Positions 1 through 35,813 of a stretch of 36,057 nucleotides of DNA are shown here, one piece after another. Positions within the stretch are counted from its first letter, which is position 1; each line of letters begins with the position of its first letter. The notes under the pieces are model-generated. The model saw only the letters and a program-made list of their open reading frames with translations, ran no database searches and had not been told where the DNA came from. The position numbers and the translations under genes are program-made. This stretch comes from Elysia marginata (lineage: Eukaryota > Mollusca > Gastropoda > Plakobranchidae): the NCBI GenBank assembly GCA_019649035.1, contig BMAT01000721.1, positions 235,933-271,989 on the forward strand. Direction: 5' to 3'.

Positions 1-22
1 CTCCCCCCTCTCTCTCTCTCTT
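1..22. repeat. CT microsatellite at the window edge
   Basis: C and CT runs cover the first 22 bases. The tract may continue left of the window. Confidence 0.85.
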
Positions 23-275
23 TAATATCGGTAAATGAATGAGACTTGCAAATACTCCTTTTTAATCGAAGTATTAAGTTGTTTGATAAACATGCTTGAC
101 TGAGACTGGTACATCTTCAAGACATGTATTTTATTTTTAACTTGAAAACGAGCTATAAATTATAATTATGTGGAAGCCAGGAAGGGAGAGGGTTGGTAGT
201 GTGAAGTTTGGGTTTTGAAGAAGATCAAGTACTCCAAACAAAAATCAATGAAATTTTTCCGATCAACGGGAATCA

Positions 276-512
276 CGGTGCTACATGTTACTGAGGTCTA
301 GTACCTGACTCGATGTCATTGATGCTTGTGATCAGTGCATAGGGATGCGCATGTATGCACTTACATGCTAACAATAAGACAACTGTATAGGAGTGACCTC
401 ACCATCAGTAACTGAGTGTGGCCTCTTTATGCTTGCAGTGTTCTGATGGTAGATATGCAGAAGCCACCTATCTGCATTTAACTTTTAAGGGTGCCTATGA
501 AGTTGTTTAATC
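276..512 (+). repeat. Dispersed 240-bp repeat, copy 1
   Basis: It aligns over its length with 6231-6472. Shared blocks are cattgatgcttgt, tcagtgcatagggatg, gagtgtggcc, tctgatggtag, atctgcat and gggtgcct, all in the same order. No coding potential or terminal inverted repeat is visible. The class is unknown; it may be a SINE or part of a larger element. Confidence 0.75.
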
Positions 513-1472
513 GTTTGGCGGAATTTTCCTATATCTTTTTGTATACATAGGATAGGACCTGAATTTTGGTGAAATTGTTAGAAACCCTGGTGTGAACAAA
601 TATAGGATTGGCAAGAAAGGGGAGTATTGGGGATAGTGTTGTGAAAATACATCTTCTGGGAAAAACTAGGTAAAGGTCTTAGTACATAAAAAAATTATAT
701 GAACAAAATGACATCTAGATCTAGAGCAGATAGAGACTAGCCCATCCAGTTATGCTTTTGGCAGTTTCCCACCTCAAATATAAAGTCAATTGTCAAGGAG
801 ACTGTATTAAAGCAAATTGCTAAGATTTAAAAGAATAAATTTGATTTGCGGTTTATTCCAAATCATTAAAGTATAATATGAATCAGCTGCTTGTCATAAG
901 ATGTTGCACCATTTGTAAAGGGTTGGTTGTATGGATACCAATTGAAACCATTCAACCACAAAGTTCAGGGGCAAAAATTTTTTTACACTTTCCACCATGG
1001 ATGCTGTATGTGTAAGTAATATAAGCGGCCAATGGATTCATTGGGTTAATTTTTCTTGTCATTTTGGCATCAATAAACTTTTTCAGTGTTTTTACATTTT
1101 CTTCAAGACCATAATACTACCTATTATTGGTATGCAATTTGTATGGTCATCTGTAGAAATGCCTGTCTTTAGTTTAGGGCAACCTACTATGTTTCACTAT
1201 AAACTTTGGCTATAAATTAACTTTGTAAAAACCCACCAAAAATCTGTGTTTTAAGAATAAAACCTCTTTTAAAATGGAATAGGATGAATTTATAAAAATG
1301 ATGGGCTATGGCATATTTTTTGTAAGTGATAAATGTGTGTTCACATTTGTGATTTGTAACATTTTGAGTTGTTTTTAAATACTAGCTTTTGTTAATGCAA
1401 ATTGAACATGAAAAGCTAGCAGATTGATTATTTATTCTTTGATTGATTAACCATTTAATCATTCTTTCATAG

Positions 1473-25006
<23,534 letters not shown>

Positions 25007-25880
25007 CAAGTTAATCTTCATGGTGCTGCATTTTTTTTTTTAATTTCTAACTTTCGGAAGGGCGCAAGGGCATAAACAATATGTTCACAATTTTTTTAAA
25101 TTGTATTCAGTGGCGTCATTTCTTGATGGAGCAGTGAAAGGGTTAATAATACCCTCTGAGTTTATTCAACAGGCCATGTGATTAGACCATGATTTTTTTT
25201 TTTTGGTCCTTCCAATTTTTTCCATTGTTTTATGTCTTTTGCTTGAAAAAAAAAAGTAAAAGAAGTGGGGGAAAAAACAAACAGAAAACAGAAAGTCATG
25301 GGCTCATTTGTCTATGGTTTATCCTTGACTGGATCTGAGGTTTTTTTCTTGGGGTTTAGTATAAAAATGAAGACATTGTAAAACTGCTGCAAGCTTCAGG
25401 TTGTGAATCAAGTCAAAGCTAAGCCTGTCATATTGGGGAGGCCTGGAGACACATCGCCACAAATGGAATCTTTGACTGGCGAGGAAAATCATACCCAAGT
25501 CTGGAATGGATGATTTGAGTTTTGAGTCTTTTACGATTACGCTCACCATAGAGGCTCTGGTGGCGATTGAGAAACCCAATTCAGAACACAAACATTGTTT
25601 TTTGTACCTGGTCCTTAAAAAGAATTGTATTGTGCTGGTTAGAGCGGATACATTGTGAACAGTTTTGTAGGATTTATTTTCTTTTTTACTGTTACTATAA
25701 AAAATTTTTTTTTAGTTGTACAGATTTATATATCTTTTATTATGTGTTAGTGTAAACTTATGTAAATGATCAGGCATGTGGTACTTGGTAGTCATCTTTG
25801 TCCACAAGCATTTACATTGCTCATGTTGTGGATTTTTATGTTTAGGTACAGAAATAAAGTGAACTGGTGAGACGCCGTCT
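25007..25880 (+). other. TLK: 3' UTR of TLK
   Basis: This AT-rich stretch follows the TAG stop and has no long ORF. It runs to the first good AATAAA (25853-25858) and a GT-rich stretch 10-30 nt after that. Longer forms are possible, because further AATAAA hexamers lie at 26599, 26768, 27239 and 28165. The end given is an estimate. Confidence 0.55.
25853..25858 (+). promoter_or_regulatory. Poly(A) signal AATAAA
   Basis: It is the first canonical AATAAA after the TLK stop codon. It is followed by aactggtgagacgccgtctg, a GT-rich stretch suitable as a downstream element. Confidence 0.55.
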
Positions 25881-26361
25881 GTACCCAAGTACTTTTGGAT
25901 TTTAATCTGTTCAACCAAGAAAATTTTTGTCACTTCTAATAATTTTTTTAAAGAGAAAAATCAAAGAAGCTAGGCAGAGAGTTGATAGGGTTGTGAGCGG
26001 AAATAGTAAGTCCTCAACTTTGAACTTTAGAGTTATGTAAATGATATTACTCATCAGAAACAGTTCTACCGATATTTCTGCCAGAACACTTGAAGTATGC
26101 AGCTCTTTCAGTAAACAGGAAGCCAATCTGTCGACTTAAAGTCACTGCAGTTGTGGAAAAAATGCCGCAGCCAGTCCAACTTACGTTGGACTTGCATCAA
26201 AACAGAAAATTTAGACTTGCTATGTTCTTGTTGCCAGCCTTGACTTATTTTTAAAAATCAATCTACATAGATAAGTACAATATTAATTTTTTGGCTTTAA
26301 AAAGCATTCCACTTTCTAAAATGTTGCCCCCCATAATTTAAATTGTCTTTGCTTTTAAATA

Positions 26362-26531
26362 CAGTTCAGTCCATTCAAATCGAACTATAAGAACTTGAAT
26401 TTATGGATAATTCAAATCTATTTTGGGTTCCTAACTGGTAGTTCTTTTCTTTGTCAACTATCCTCTAACTCAAAAGTTCTGATATTTCGAAGTGAGTTAG
26501 CCGTTCCCAAGCCCTGGAATGGACTGCGCTG
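26362..26531. mobile_element. TA-flanked pogo/Tc1-like MITE, 170 bp
   Basis: The left end CAGTTCAGTCCATTCAAATC and the inverted right end (gaatggactgcgctg) pair over about 17 bp, and TA lies on each side. There is an internal tatttcgaa motif as in other pogo-type termini and no ORF of note. It lies downstream of the likely TLK poly(A) site. Confidence 0.75.
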
Positions 26532-29337
26532 TAATAAATTGACAAGTGCTTTTTTTGGACTGAATAGCACAGATAATGCAATACTATAAGTTGTCTGAAA
26601 TAAAAACTTCTGCGATGTAATTGTGGTGGAACATGTTTGAAGAATGAAATATTCCTACTTAATTATATTTGTGAAATGAAAAAGAGCTTTCTTGATGTCT
26701 TTCTTAAAGAATAATGGCACATTAGTTCACTTAAGTGGTAAAGGCCATCTGTTCTCATAAATTCATGAATAAAAAAACAACGTTTTGATCATTTCTTTCC
26801 ACTTATTTGTTGTTAGCATCTGTAATGTAGGTATGCAACAATGATATACATGAAAATCTGAAAGCAATTTCATGGTAAAGTTTTAATTTTTTTCCATGTA
26901 AAATAAAATAAAAAAACAAGTTGATGGCAATTGACCGCATTATGCATTCTAATACTTTGTTGACCAACTCTCTTTTTGGGAGACTTGCAGTTACAAACTT
27001 GGCAGTAACTATGTGTCACAATTTCATGGGTAAACTGTTTATCCCAACACCAAATGTTTCTTCTCAACAGTATTTCTTTCCTTCAACCCCCTTCCCTCCT
27101 CCTCCCTTTGCCCATGTCAAATTTATGATAAAGAGAGCCTTGTGATGTGGCACGGTTTTGAGGTCTCTCATTTTCTTCTCCACTTGTGTACAAAATCTGT
27201 TGCCAGACGTGTAGAATATGTGAATGAAAGAATTTTCAAATAAATGTTGAGGTCGTGTGTATATGCTAATATTTTTTCTCCTAGGATCTCTTTGCTTTAT
27301 AGTTTGATTTTTTGTTGATTTTTATTTCTTTTTGCCTCAGTGGCGGCTCTTCAGTTTTTTCCCCCCTCAATTTAAAAAAAAAAATCAAAGAAACAATTGA
27401 TTGTTTGCCTTTATTGTGATGCCCTTACCACTGACCAAACCTGTTGTAAGATGTTAGATTGTGAAATAGCATGCCTTTTTTCGAAAAATTATTGCGTTGT
27501 AAATTTTCACTTTATTTTACTTACAAGACGCGAGATATTGAGAATTAGTTTTGCTATATACGTCAATCACGCTATGCCCATCTCAGAGTCAATCCGCAAA
27601 AAAGTTGTGTGGTCTGTAATGATGAAATACGTTTTTTATTGTTGCATACACACACTTGCTTATAAATTTTCAAGAAAGTTTTCGGTGGTCTTGGGGGCAT
27701 ATTGCATTGAGAGATTGGCTTAAAATTTGAGAAGTACTAGTAAGTCTATCCACATGAAAGGAACTGTTTTAAAATTGAGTCCTATGAGTTGTTTATCTAA
27801 GATTTAAAAAAAACTAAATATGCCAGGGGATGAAGCTGATGTGATGCTACGGTACCTCGGTGGGGAGGCAACTCTTGAGCTTTCTAACTTTGTTGTATTG
27901 TACATAAAAAAACATGAACAATTCATGACAGACTGAGCAATTCATATCACTCTTCTGAAATTCATCAAACTGTTTTAGCTCTTGATGTATTTTCAGATAT
28001 CAACATGATTGTGAGAGAGCTAATCATCTTGAAATGAGGTATGTTCAGGGGGTTGAGTTTGTGATTGGTGTACATACATGTACATTGTTCTGTTTTCTTA
28101 GGTTGGTAGGTTAAGGAAGTATTTTGAATGTAATGCCTTTTGTTAAATCTTAGCTATTTGTTAGAATAAACGGCTTTTGCAATGGGACAAATTTCAGAGA
28201 ACTTTTTTTTCCATAAGTGTAGTGCTTAGTCTTTGTAGAGTCAGTGTAGTGAATGGCTTTTGGCAAGGATCTCATGTAAGGAAAAACAAGTGTTCTTGCA
28301 TATGAACATTGATTTATGAAAATTCCAACTATTACTGTCGGACTGGGAGAAAAGCCAGCGGTTGGCTACTAATTTCTTTAAGAGTAAAATATAGGGTCTA
28401 TCATCTATCCCATTAAGACTTTTATACAACATTGCAAAGAAAGTATTGGAAACCATCGTTTAATATTGATGGTCCAGGAGTAGTTAAGAGAGAAATATTT
28501 TGTTTAAAAATTTATGGCAGTTAGTATACTTGTCTTTTTTTTTTAAATTTATTTTAGCCAAGTATTTTTTATATGAGATTCTTTGTAATTCTAGAGGGCA
28601 AAAAACCCCCCTAAGGGATGGAGTTTTTTTTTCTTCTTTCATTTTTGTTAAATTTTTCTTTTTAAGATTTTGGTGCATTTTTCCTAACCTTTAAAGCAGG
28701 GAAGTTAACAAAGTTAGGTCCATTAAGACCCTCATAGTTTAGATCCATATTCGTCAGATTATCATGGATTTTCAGTGTTTGTTATCAATGCAAATAGAGT
28801 TCACTTATAGAAAATGTAAACAGAAGAGGAGTAAGAAAACATCTCTGTAGTAGTATTAGTGGCATACCTTTCTTTTATTAGATGTATCAAATGTTCTAAA
28901 GGTTTCATTGTCAAGTACCAGCGCCATGCGCGACAAGCCATACAGATATTTTTTTGCTTCTTGTGTATAAGTTGCCTGCACCCTTGAAAATAGATTTTGT
29001 CATTGTGAAGTTCAGATTTTGTTGGTTTCCCCATGTTCTATCATCTATGGCATTTATGAAAAGAAATTGAGAGTTGAGAGTGAATGCTATAATTTGATCG
29101 GACGAATGCAACAGTGGAAGAGTGTAATTGCGAAGATGTGAGGTACACAAAAGGACAGTTATGCTTTGTTATGAGGGAAAGATAACAGTTGAAAATAGAG
29201 TGAGTGTTTTTTAAGATTGTATGAAAATGGAAAGCTAGAGAGGGATATACATTGTAATTACATTGTTTTTTATGATCAAGATGTAAAACAGATATGATCA
29301 GTGTACAAACGTGTATGTGTGTGTCTGTTTTTTTTTT

Positions 29338-29350
29338 GTTGCCTAGCGAC
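29338..29350. promoter_or_regulatory. RFX X-box-like sequence (chance match likely)
   Basis: gttgcctagcgac fits the loose X-box consensus RYYNYY-N-RRNRAC. No gene start is recognised nearby, so a function is doubtful. Confidence 0.12.
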
Positions 29351-29611
29351 AGTTTGTATGTTTATTATTTGTATGGGTATGAGAGAATGGCCAGCGAGAC
29401 ACTGGTTGATATTATGCATTTCTGTATAAATCATTAAATGAATTTGTTTTTGTTCAAAGATTGTGAGCATTTATTTTGGTTTTTTTTTTCAGTTAAGCTT
29501 TAGGTAGGTTTTAAAAATTACATAATTCACACCAAGCATTTTTTTAAATGCTTTTTTAACACCAAACACTTTTATTTCTCAGAATTATACATGTAGTATA
29601 CGTTTTATGTC

Positions 29612-29831
29612 CAGGGTGTATGAGTCAGATGTCGCAATTTTAACCTTGAAAAAAGTAGACATTATTCTAAGCTTCCATATTTCAAACTTAAAAATGTCTT
29701 AAAATTAACAATATTTTGTAAAAAGATATTTAAAATTTTCCAAATCTAAAATATAGACAAAAAAGAAAAAGAAAACATTTAGATGGCGTTTTCTCAAAAA
29801 CTTTGTTTCCAACTTCAGACTCATTCACCCT
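29612..29831. mobile_element. 220-bp inverted-repeat element (MITE-like)
   Basis: The left end AGGGTGTATGAGTCAGATGT and right end acttcagactcattcaccct are inverted copies with three mismatches in 20. The interior is AT-rich, non-coding, and shows no match to the other families here. No clear target duplication is seen. Confidence 0.6.
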
Positions 29832-30083
29832 AGAAGCAAGACATATGCATATAAGTTCAGATAAAGCAAACATTACACATAAGTTAGATCAGGACTTCAA
29901 TACAAAGGGGATGAATTAATGCAATGGACCTCTGTCTCAATAAAATCCAAGGAAAAGTATTTGTCGAGAGTCAGGTCTCTTATTAGCCCAAAATGGAACC
30001 TTGTGATATATTTATAAATAGAAATGTAGAACAAGCTCAAACAGCACTGCAAGTTTTTTCAATCTTAGCCTTTTTCCTGGCGT

Positions 30084-30087
<4 letters not shown>

Positions 30088-30130
<43 letters not shown>
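30088..30130. repeat. CT microsatellite
   Basis: An uninterrupted (CT)n run of about 43 bp, with further TCTC runs to 30153. Confidence 0.97.
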
Positions 30131-30132
<2 letters not shown>

Positions 30133-30649
30133 TTTCTGTGTGTCTCTCTCTCATACAGTGCAATTCTGTTCAAGTGAAAAAGTTGGGAACAGCCAATTCA
30201 GTCCTCAATTTCAGAACTTTGAGTTCAGTTAAGGATAGTTGACAAAGAAAAAAATACTAGTTGGGATCTTATCTATAAATTCAGGTTATCAAAGTGTGAT
30301 TTAAATGGACCACACTCTAATTCTATCACTGATGGAGCAACTAACATACTAGAAAATAGGCAAATAAAAGACCCATCATTAGTTTCATCTTCCCTTCTTG
30401 TTCTAGTTACTGAAAATTGCTGCGGTTAAAACTGTAGTTTGTTCTACAAGAATTAGTTTTTGATGAGGGTTAAACTTAAAGAAGAGGAAAAAAATTAGGG
30501 CCTTTATTTCAGTTTGTTGATTGCAAGGGGTCATTGACTCCCAGAGTTAATAAATGCTAAATCCATTGTAGAGTGGTAAGAAGCTGTGAGGGTCTATATT
30601 CGTAGAAGATTTCATCTTTAGAAGAGAATTCGCCTCTTATTTCACAATA

Positions 30650-30975
30650 TTCTTTTAAAAACCTCTGCAATACGACCACACTTGACCTAAGAAGAACCAA
30701 TTAGCCGCCCGCCAGTCCGGTACTCCATGACCCACACCTCCCTACTCTATGCCTTTTTTTTGTTTTCCTCTGATATAAACCTATAAATAAAAACAATAGA
30801 TCAGGTACCCCCACAAGGCCCATTAACAAACCCCTCCTTCCGGTTCCCTCACACCTCCATTTTGCAATATTCTAGCTCAGTTGCTTTACAACACCATGAT
30901 TGCCCTTGCGACCACCTGTCCATCCCAACCATAACCGGTATTGTCTTCAACGGTCGCCTTGGGCAGGTTTGACTG
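30650..30975. mobile_element. Possible degraded Tc1/pogo-like element
   Basis: A GC-richer island in AT-rich DNA. The right end caggtttgactg and left aaaaacctctgcaatacgacc resemble the paired termini of TA-targeting elements, with cgaccac blocks near both ends. The left terminus is poorly preserved and TA is not kept on the right. Confidence 0.35.
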
Positions 30976-31193
30976 CACTTGAACTATTGATCAGAAGTTG
31001 TCAGCTCTGATTCGGACGAAAGAGTTAATATCATTCAATCAAAGAGGAATGAGTAGTTGACCCCTCTTTTTTAATGGCACTGTAACTATTGTAAAGTAGT
31101 CTGCCCTCCCCTGCAATTACTTTTGCTGAGTTTCAAGAGCCTCAAAAGTTAGTAAATGCTTGGTGGACATCAGTTGATTTATTTAAAAAAATG

Positions 31194-31933
31194 GAATAAT
31201 AGTAATAATAATAATAATAATAACAATAATACTATCATTTGTACAGCGCCAATTCTAAAAGCAAGACAAAAGCTCTAGGTGCTCAACATTCTTGCTTCAA
31301 AAAATAACCATCTACCACAACAGTAGTCGTATATACAATAATAATTATAATATTAATAAATAGAATTCATAGTGCACATTGCGCTCAAGCATACAAGTCT
31401 GTAGCTGAACCCTTCAAAAAGGATGCTCTATGCGCATAACATCCTTAGAAATGATACAAAAAGTACCGTAGAAGGCAATTTAATGATCACATTCACATGC
31501 TTTCACGCGTAAATTACACATAGGGCACACACAGACGTACACTCACAATCTCACGCGCGCACGCCTAAATCAATTGTGAAAAAAGAACGGTCAATCAGCT
31601 GGGATACTTAATTGACACAGTTATAAAATTTCTGAAACGGGAAAGTTTTCAGTCTCCTTTTGAAGATCTCCAGTGTTGGGGACTGCCTCACTGACATGGG
31701 AAATTTGTTCCAGGTAACGGGGCCAATCTAAAAAAATGACCGTTCACCGTATGTTTTTAGGTTTACTCTGGGAACTTAAGCATGTTGGTGTCTTTTGAGG
31801 ATCTAAGACACTTTCGTGGTTAATGGATCTCTAGGAGATCTGACAGGTATGATGGTGCTTGCTTGTGAATACATTTGAAACACATGACTGCAATTTTGTA
31901 ATCAATTCTCTGCTTTACCGGCAGCCAATGTAG
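31194..31933 (-). mobile_element. CR1/L2-like LINE 3' fragment, minus strand
   Basis: Read on the minus strand from 31933 it gives LHWLPVKQRIDYKIAVMCFK, then CIHKQAPSYLSDLLEIH and KCLRSS, the standard C-terminal part of CR1/L2-type reverse transcriptases, followed by stops and frame changes. Toward 31194 it ends in GGCGCTGTACAAATGATAG and an (ATT)n tail, a typical LINE 3' end. A second tail-like segment (31340-31390) suggests two nested or adjacent fragments. It is 5'-truncated and dead. Confidence 0.8.
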
Positions 31934-33115
31934 AGATCAATAGACATAAACTTATTCAAGTATTACAAAAAAAAACCCAAAGGGCACATACATATATAAT
32001 CACTTGTACCTTTACAACCCCGTGATGACCACACATAAGTAATTGATCTCAAGGGAGACTTTACATTCACGAAAAAGAGAACGAAAAAAATTGGCACCCA
32101 AAGCCACAAGATAAGCAATAACAAACAAAAGGCGAAGAACGTAGTAAGCATCAAATTTTAATAGTTCTAAAAGATGACATACGACTACTAAAATTTTGTG
32201 ACGCATTGCACAATAATAAAAGAAATGGTATTTACATGTTTGTAAGAAAAAATGTCAATGAGGAATAATTTGAAGTAACGAACACACACTCACACAGAAC
32301 TAAATGTACTTGGTCTTTTCCTCAGTCATACATGTTTATACTCAAGTATACTCAACCTTAAATTACATAATAAAAAAGCAGTGTTAAATACATGGTGTAT
32401 ATTGCCATATAAAAAAGCCCAGCTTTTTATGAAATCTAATAAGTTCTTCAATTCAAATCCTGGATTTGGAATGCAAGAAAATAAAGAAAAAACTTTAATT
32501 ACCACGGTAATAAATTTTGTGCGATCGTCCATGATTGGAGAAGGAAAGAAAATCTTGGAGATTCAAATAGGCTTTCCTTTTCTTTTTCTTTCTTTTTTTT
32601 TTAATAAAAAAAAGTGTAACAATTGTTTAAATGCATCTCAATGGCTTTTTAAAATTTGTGTTATGAAACACATACGGCCAATGCAAAAAAGTTGTTGTCA
32701 ACATGCAATATACAAAAACATATCCAAACATCAAAATAAGCTTATTATCCAATCTTCGTGGATAGCTCTTATACAAAAATAGACTTTGCAAATGGATAGT
32801 AGTTTAACCCAAACCACAAGGCTTTCATTTGTTTGTTGTTTTGTTTTTTTTTTTGCTCTATGGAACAATGCACCATCCATAACCTATTTTAGAAAACTTC
32901 AAAATATAAAAATTTACCCAATTTTGAGATAACATCACTTTTTAGTTTAGATATTCCAAACCTCATGGGAACAAAATTCAATTCTAATTTATACAAAATT
33001 CGAATTAAGCTTATTAGTATCGCATTTAAAAAGAAACAGTAAAATCGTATTTGAATTCAGTTTTGAATTTTGTGGAGTTCATTGTACATGTAATATGATG
33101 ATGCATAACTAAATA

Positions 33116-33340
33116 ATTGATCAAGAAATTTATAGAATAATTGATAAATAAACTGATAAATAATTGCTCAAGAAAAGGGATAGAACAATTGATGAAGAAA
33201 ACTGATAGATTTATTGATAAAGAAATCTGATAGAATAATTGATCAAGAAAACTAATAGAATAATTGATAAGGAAAACCGATAAAAAACTGATAATTATCA
33301 ATAAAGAACATTGGTAGGATAATTGATAAAGAAAACTACG
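33116..33340. repeat. Degenerate 25-bp minisatellite
   Basis: About nine units of the form attgat(c/a)aagaaaact(g)atagaata, mostly 23-25 bp, some 28-31 bp. Read on the minus strand it produces a repetitive Ile/Asn/Ser/Leu peptide inside a 199-codon ORF, which is best explained by the repeat rather than by a gene. Confidence 0.85.
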
Positions 33341-34097
33341 TAGCATGAACATTTTACAGCAGTCTGAATAAGATGATTCTTTTAAAGCCTGTAAAGCACA
33401 CGCAACTGGCACCAATATAAGGGAAACAAGTAAAAACCAAATATATTTTGTACATGTAAATAGATAATTCTTCAAAGTCAAAGATTCCTCTAAGTAAGTT
33501 GTTATTCGTAATCTCTTGTTAAAAGAAGAGGGAAAATTGGCCCCAGTTTTTTTTTTTTTTTTTGGTTTTGTCTTTTTAATTGCACACGCCTGTTCACTCG
33601 TAATTTTAAGTTTGTTTTGCAACAAAATGAGGTCATCCCGATTGTCTTGGTATCAGTCCTTTCAATCTTGATATCGGAACGTAAATTTTGAAAAAAATTT
33701 AAATGAGTAGCTCGCCCTTTTTTCACTGCTAGAAACCGTTTAAAATTTTAGTATCTTTTGATAATAGATATCAAGGCCTTGGAGTATGAACAAGTAGCAA
33801 AGAGAAGACTCAGTTGGACTAGTTGTGATATTCAGTGGAGCCTGCTTGAGATCAACCTTGCTTATGATAACCTTTGATTATTATTAACTAGATTTTTTTG
33901 GTCCCTTTTTCTATGTTAATGATTAAAATTAACTATAAATGAAATTAACTTATTAGTCTGGTCCAGAGGAGTTTACCTTAAGCAAGACTCCATTGTGATA
34001 TCTTTTGCAAAAATGATGGAAGATACATAGATGCACTGAAATGATTAACAATTTTCATAAAAAAATAACACATTTTCTCGCACAATATACATGTATT

Positions 34098-34203
34098 GGT
34101 AATGCGATTAAAGTGCAAATTATTTTTCCAATTGGAAAACTTCCTCTTTGAAGCCAATTGCTTGTGGACAAGAACGATAATTTTGTGCACTAATTGGGTT
34201 CCC
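34098..34203 (-). mobile_element. 106-bp foldback element, copy 3 (inverted)
   Basis: The reverse complement contains attatcgttcttg, acaagcaattggcttcaaag and aggaagtttt, in the same order as copies 1 and 2, and the length is again 106 bp. The outer arms are more diverged than in copy 2. Confidence 0.75.
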
Positions 34204-35651
34204 AATTATTTAAAAGTTTTACATCACTTGGGGCATGTTTTTCAAAGCTATTGGTTTAATTTTATGTAAACTTAACTTTCAAGAATCTAAACAGTATAAC
34301 TCGATTTAGACAATGTGCGGACGAAATTATAATGACACCAGTAATATGGCATTTCAAACCAAGAGAATTCTTGAGAACACTAATGGATATCCTCAAATAT
34401 TATGTCATGTCCAATGCAATGTGTGTGCATGTATTACCCAGTTTCATCTTTCCCTGTAGAAAGATGGGCAAACCATTGCCAATTAATTGTCCTTTCATTC
34501 TATCCAAATTAGTCTTATTCTTAAGTCACACAGACTAGTTTTGAGATATATAGGCTTTCAAAGTTTAGAGGTTGCTCAGAAGTCCATTTTTTTAAATTTA
34601 GATATTGACGCTAAAACCATTTCTGATCGATTTTCACACCTGATTTATGTTGAATTTTCATATTTTATGTGTTAACTTATAAATGGTATGGTTGTTAAGG
34701 ACTTAACAACGTTATAGTTGTTTAAACTTTAAAAAGCAATTTTCTCCCTTTTATGAAATTTCAAAAGTCCTGGCCCTGGCGACTTCAAACGGCTATAACT
34801 TCACACAGAAAGCATGATAGAGCTGTTCTGTTTGTTGTATTTGAAAACTTTTTTGTGATACCAATATCTTACTACTTTCCAATTTCGACTTCAGACTCAT
34901 TTGGACGGATTGCAAGATATTTATCTCGAATCTCAAATCCCACGCATTGACATAGATAAAGCATAACTATTTTTTGTGTGTAAAATTCGTACTGAGTTTG
35001 AAATACCAAAATTATTGTGTGTCCTTTTTTATCACAGGGAAAGGGGGAAAGTCCAAACTATATTCAAATCATTCAAAGTTAATAAAACACAACGTCTTCT
35101 TATCTTCTTGAACTCATCCCTACTGAACATGGACGGCTCTTATACTAGTGCAAATCAAACAATATCAGATGCAGTAGCAGTAACATTAACAACAAGAAGG
35201 TCGTCAAGGTGCTTCCAATATTGCCTAACTCAATTGTTGTCCTTTTGAGAAAATCGAAATTTTTGTAATATATACCTATAATACAGCATCAAAAGAAAAG
35301 TGTTTTACCAAAATATAACATTTCAATTACAAAAAACAAAATTGCTCAGCGCTTTTTAAAACCTTTAACATCAGAATTTGCATTAAGAAGAGCTTAAAAA
35401 TAGGTATATTCCATTTTTGCCTCTGTCTGACTTAGGCAATATTGAAAGCACCGTGGCGAGGTGATGCTATGGCTTTTAATTTCATAACATTACAACTATT
35501 AGAATAAATTTGAACCGCATTGTATTTTTTCTTCCTGACTACCATCAGAGAATGACTTTCAATAGAATAAAAAAAACACCCCTCCCCTTTTTCCCTCTGC
35601 CAAAATAAAATGAAATGTAAAGTAGCATCTCCGACTCCCACCTTTGTTTTA

Positions 35652-35813
35652 CTGTGGAACCCCTCAATAGAGACCACTCCTCTTTTGTAACTTTAAATTT
35701 GAGGACGTCCACTTATATGGGTAAAGTAATTTAACCCCTGAACTAAGACGTTCCTCTTATAAGACCTGTTTTTATCAACATTTTTCCTGATCTTCATTAA
35801 TCGGGTTTTACTG
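35652..35813. mobile_element. TA-flanked Tc1/pogo-like MITE, 162 bp
   Basis: The left end ctgtggaacccctcaataga and right end attaatcgggttttactg resemble paired CAGTGGAACCCCTC-type termini; TA lies on each side. The interior is non-coding. The arms are diverged, so this is an old copy. Confidence 0.55.

Larger units (their letters stand above)
1..1472 (+). other. Intron sequence 5' of the first visible TLK exon
   Basis: No exon could be supported here. It holds a CT microsatellite at 1-22 and one copy of a dispersed 240-bp repeat (276-512). The rest is AT-rich single-copy-looking sequence. The 72-codon ORF at 997 has no recognisable similarity. Confidence 0.5.

Noticed and set aside
27397..27723. 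108-codon ORF downstream of TLK
   Set aside because: It is Cys/Tyr/Phe-rich from AT-rich DNA, without family similarity, exon structure or neighbouring coding signal.
31963..32206. Overlapping minus-strand hydrophobic ORFs next to the LINE relic
   Set aside because: There is no continuity with the RT frame (LHWLPV starts at 31933) and no recognisable transmembrane family; probably chance.
33116..33340. CRISPR-like array
   Set aside because: The units are contiguous, degenerate and without spacers, and this is eukaryotic DNA.
33026..33625. 199-codon minus-strand ORF
   Set aside because: Half of it is a degenerate minisatellite and the rest reads through a poly-A/T tract. The Ile/Leu/Asn/Ser bias follows from AT-rich DNA; no domain is visible.
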